NCBI RefSeq assembly: GCF_000003605.2
Contig: NW_003124229.1
Coordinates: 1 to 21,375, forward strand
Direction: 5' to 3'
Origin: Saccoglossus kowalevskii
Taxonomy: Eukaryota > Hemichordata > Enteropneusta > Harrimaniidae
DNA: 21,375 nucleotides
Shown here: in pieces, positions 20,719-21,375 of the stretch
Layout: every line of letters starts with the position of its first letter
Numbering within the stretch: the first letter of the stretch is position 1
Notes under the pieces: model-generated
What the model was told of the DNA's origin: nothing
Databases searched by the model: none
What the model saw: only the letters and a program-made list of their open reading frames with translations
Translations under genes and position numbers: made by a program

Positions 20719-21375
20719 CATCACACACACTGACCATTTATTTCCCATCACACACACTGACCATTTATTTCCCATCACACACACTGACCATTTATTTCCC
20801 ATCACACACACTGACCATTTATTTCCCATCACACACACTGACCATTTATTTCCCATCACACACACTGACCATTTATTTCCCATCACACACACTGACCATT
20901 TATTTCCCATCACACACACTGACCATTTATTTCCCATCACACACACTGACCATTTATTTCCCATCACACACTGACCATTTATTTCCCATCACACACACTG
21001 ACCATTTATTTCCCATCACACACACTGACCATTTATTTCCCATCACACACACTGACCATTTATTTCCCATCACACACACTGACCATTTATTTCCCATCAC
21101 ACACACTGACCATTTATTTCCCATCACACACACTGACCATTTATTTCCCATCACACACACTGACCATTTATTTCCCATCACACACACTGACCATTTATTT
21201 CCCATCACACACACTGACCATTTATTTCCCATCACACACACCGACCATTTATTTCCCATCACACACACCGACCATTCATATCCCATCACACACACTGACC
21301 ATTTATTTCCCATCACACACACTGACCATTTATTTCCCATCACACACACTGACCATTTATTTCCCATCACACACA
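20719..21375. repeat. Homogeneous B run reaching the right edge
   Basis: About 20 B units in clean register apart from one 25-bp unit (20946). Then two CCGACC units (about 21241 and 21268, the second with a CATATCCC core also seen near 11.1 kb) and further B units to the end of the window. The array clearly continues. Confidence 0.94.

Larger units (their letters stand above)
1..21375. repeat. 27-bp tandem satellite/minisatellite array filling the window
   Basis: The same 27-bp unit repeats from the first base to the last. It consists of a 6-base head, an 11-base core (ATTTATTTCCC or ATTCATTTCCC) and a CA-rich 10-base tail. Most units are exactly 27 bp; the others are mainly 23, 24, 25, 29 or 30 bp. 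Most of the even-numbered length changes are gain or loss of CA steps in the tail. The commonest B unit has 10 C, 8 A, 8 T and a single G, so GC is about 41% with an extreme strand skew. No non-repetitive stretch longer than one unit is present, so there is no gene, RNA gene, transposon or boundary of the array. Function is unknown; a centromeric, subtelomeric or interstitial satellite are all possible. Confidence 0.99.

Noticed and set aside
1-21375. CRISPR array
   Set aside because: Units are directly adjacent with no unique spacers, and variation is spread through heads, cores and tails. No cas genes are present.
1-21375. G-quadruplex forming minus strand
   Set aside because: Each unit has only one GGG and one GG, and loops between GGG runs would be about 24 bases, too long for a convincing quadruplex.
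1-21375. Centromere protein B box or known centromeric satellite
   Set aside because: No element resembling a CENP-B box is visible in any unit, and the 27-bp period matches no centromeric satellite I can recognise with confidence. A centromeric location cannot be excluded or supported.

Overview
The whole 21,375-base window is one uninterrupted tandem-repeat array (a minisatellite or satellite) with a 27-bp unit. No gene, RNA gene, mobile element or unique flanking DNA is visible, and the array runs off both ends. A unit has three parts: a 6-base head (most often CTGACC, ACGACC, CCGACC or CCGCCC), an 11-base core (ATTTATTTCCC or ATTCATTTCCC) and a 10-base tail (usually ATCACACACA). About 790 units fit in the window. 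The plus strand is almost free of G (one or two per unit) and has almost no AG or GT dinucleotides. Arrays of this size and kind are typical of eukaryotic genomes. The commonest head changes look like CpG decay (CCG to CTG or CCA, ACG to ACA), which fits a genome that methylates CpG. The species cannot be named from this sequence.

Unit names used below. A = ACGACC head with TTTATT core. B = CTGACC head with TTTATT core, roughly a third of all units. E = CCTACC head with an AACACACACA tail. F = CTTTCC head with TTTACC. G = CTTTCC head with a CACCCACA tail. H = CGGACC. I = CTGCCC with CCTAT. J or N = CCGCCC. K = ACGACC with TTCATTTCTCAT. L = a 25-bp ACGACC unit with CCTAT. X = CCGACC with an ATAAC tail, 27 or 29 bp. 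M = CCTACC with TTCATTACCTAT and a CACACATA end. M' = a 24-bp form of M. O = ACGACT. P = CTTACC with a CACCCACA tail. Q = CCGACC with a CACCCACA tail. D = a 25-bp CCGCCC unit.

The array has two alternating kinds of tract. Homogeneous tracts are a few A units followed by 3 to 23 near-identical B units (for example 247-708, 1271-1759, 2383-3055, 5692-6207, 9090-9683, 12213-12806, 13311-14927, 17751-18344, 20719-21375). Diverse tracts hold about 15 distinguishable unit types in a conserved order, E-F-G-H-I-J-K-L-X, then M-N-O-P-Q-(CCTAT unit)-J-K-L-X, then M-N-(TTAAC unit)-M', which leads into the next A/B run. This is a higher-order repeat (HOR) of roughly 1 kb in its fullest form (709-1759 and 5157-6207, both 1,051 bp), with many partial, shuffled and amplified copies. 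The left half is richest in A/B runs. About 7995-8989, 10681-11676, 15649-17750 and 19102-20290 are mainly diverse units.

All long open reading frames follow from the period being nine codons and the scarcity of stops; none behaves like a gene. The points most worth checking are the HOR architecture and its recombination-junction units, the poly(A)-signal-like minus strand, clusters of substitutions to G around 15.3-15.7 kb, a tiny fold-back inversion at 15656-15670, and indel clusters (notably 20.3-20.7 kb) that may be assembly errors.
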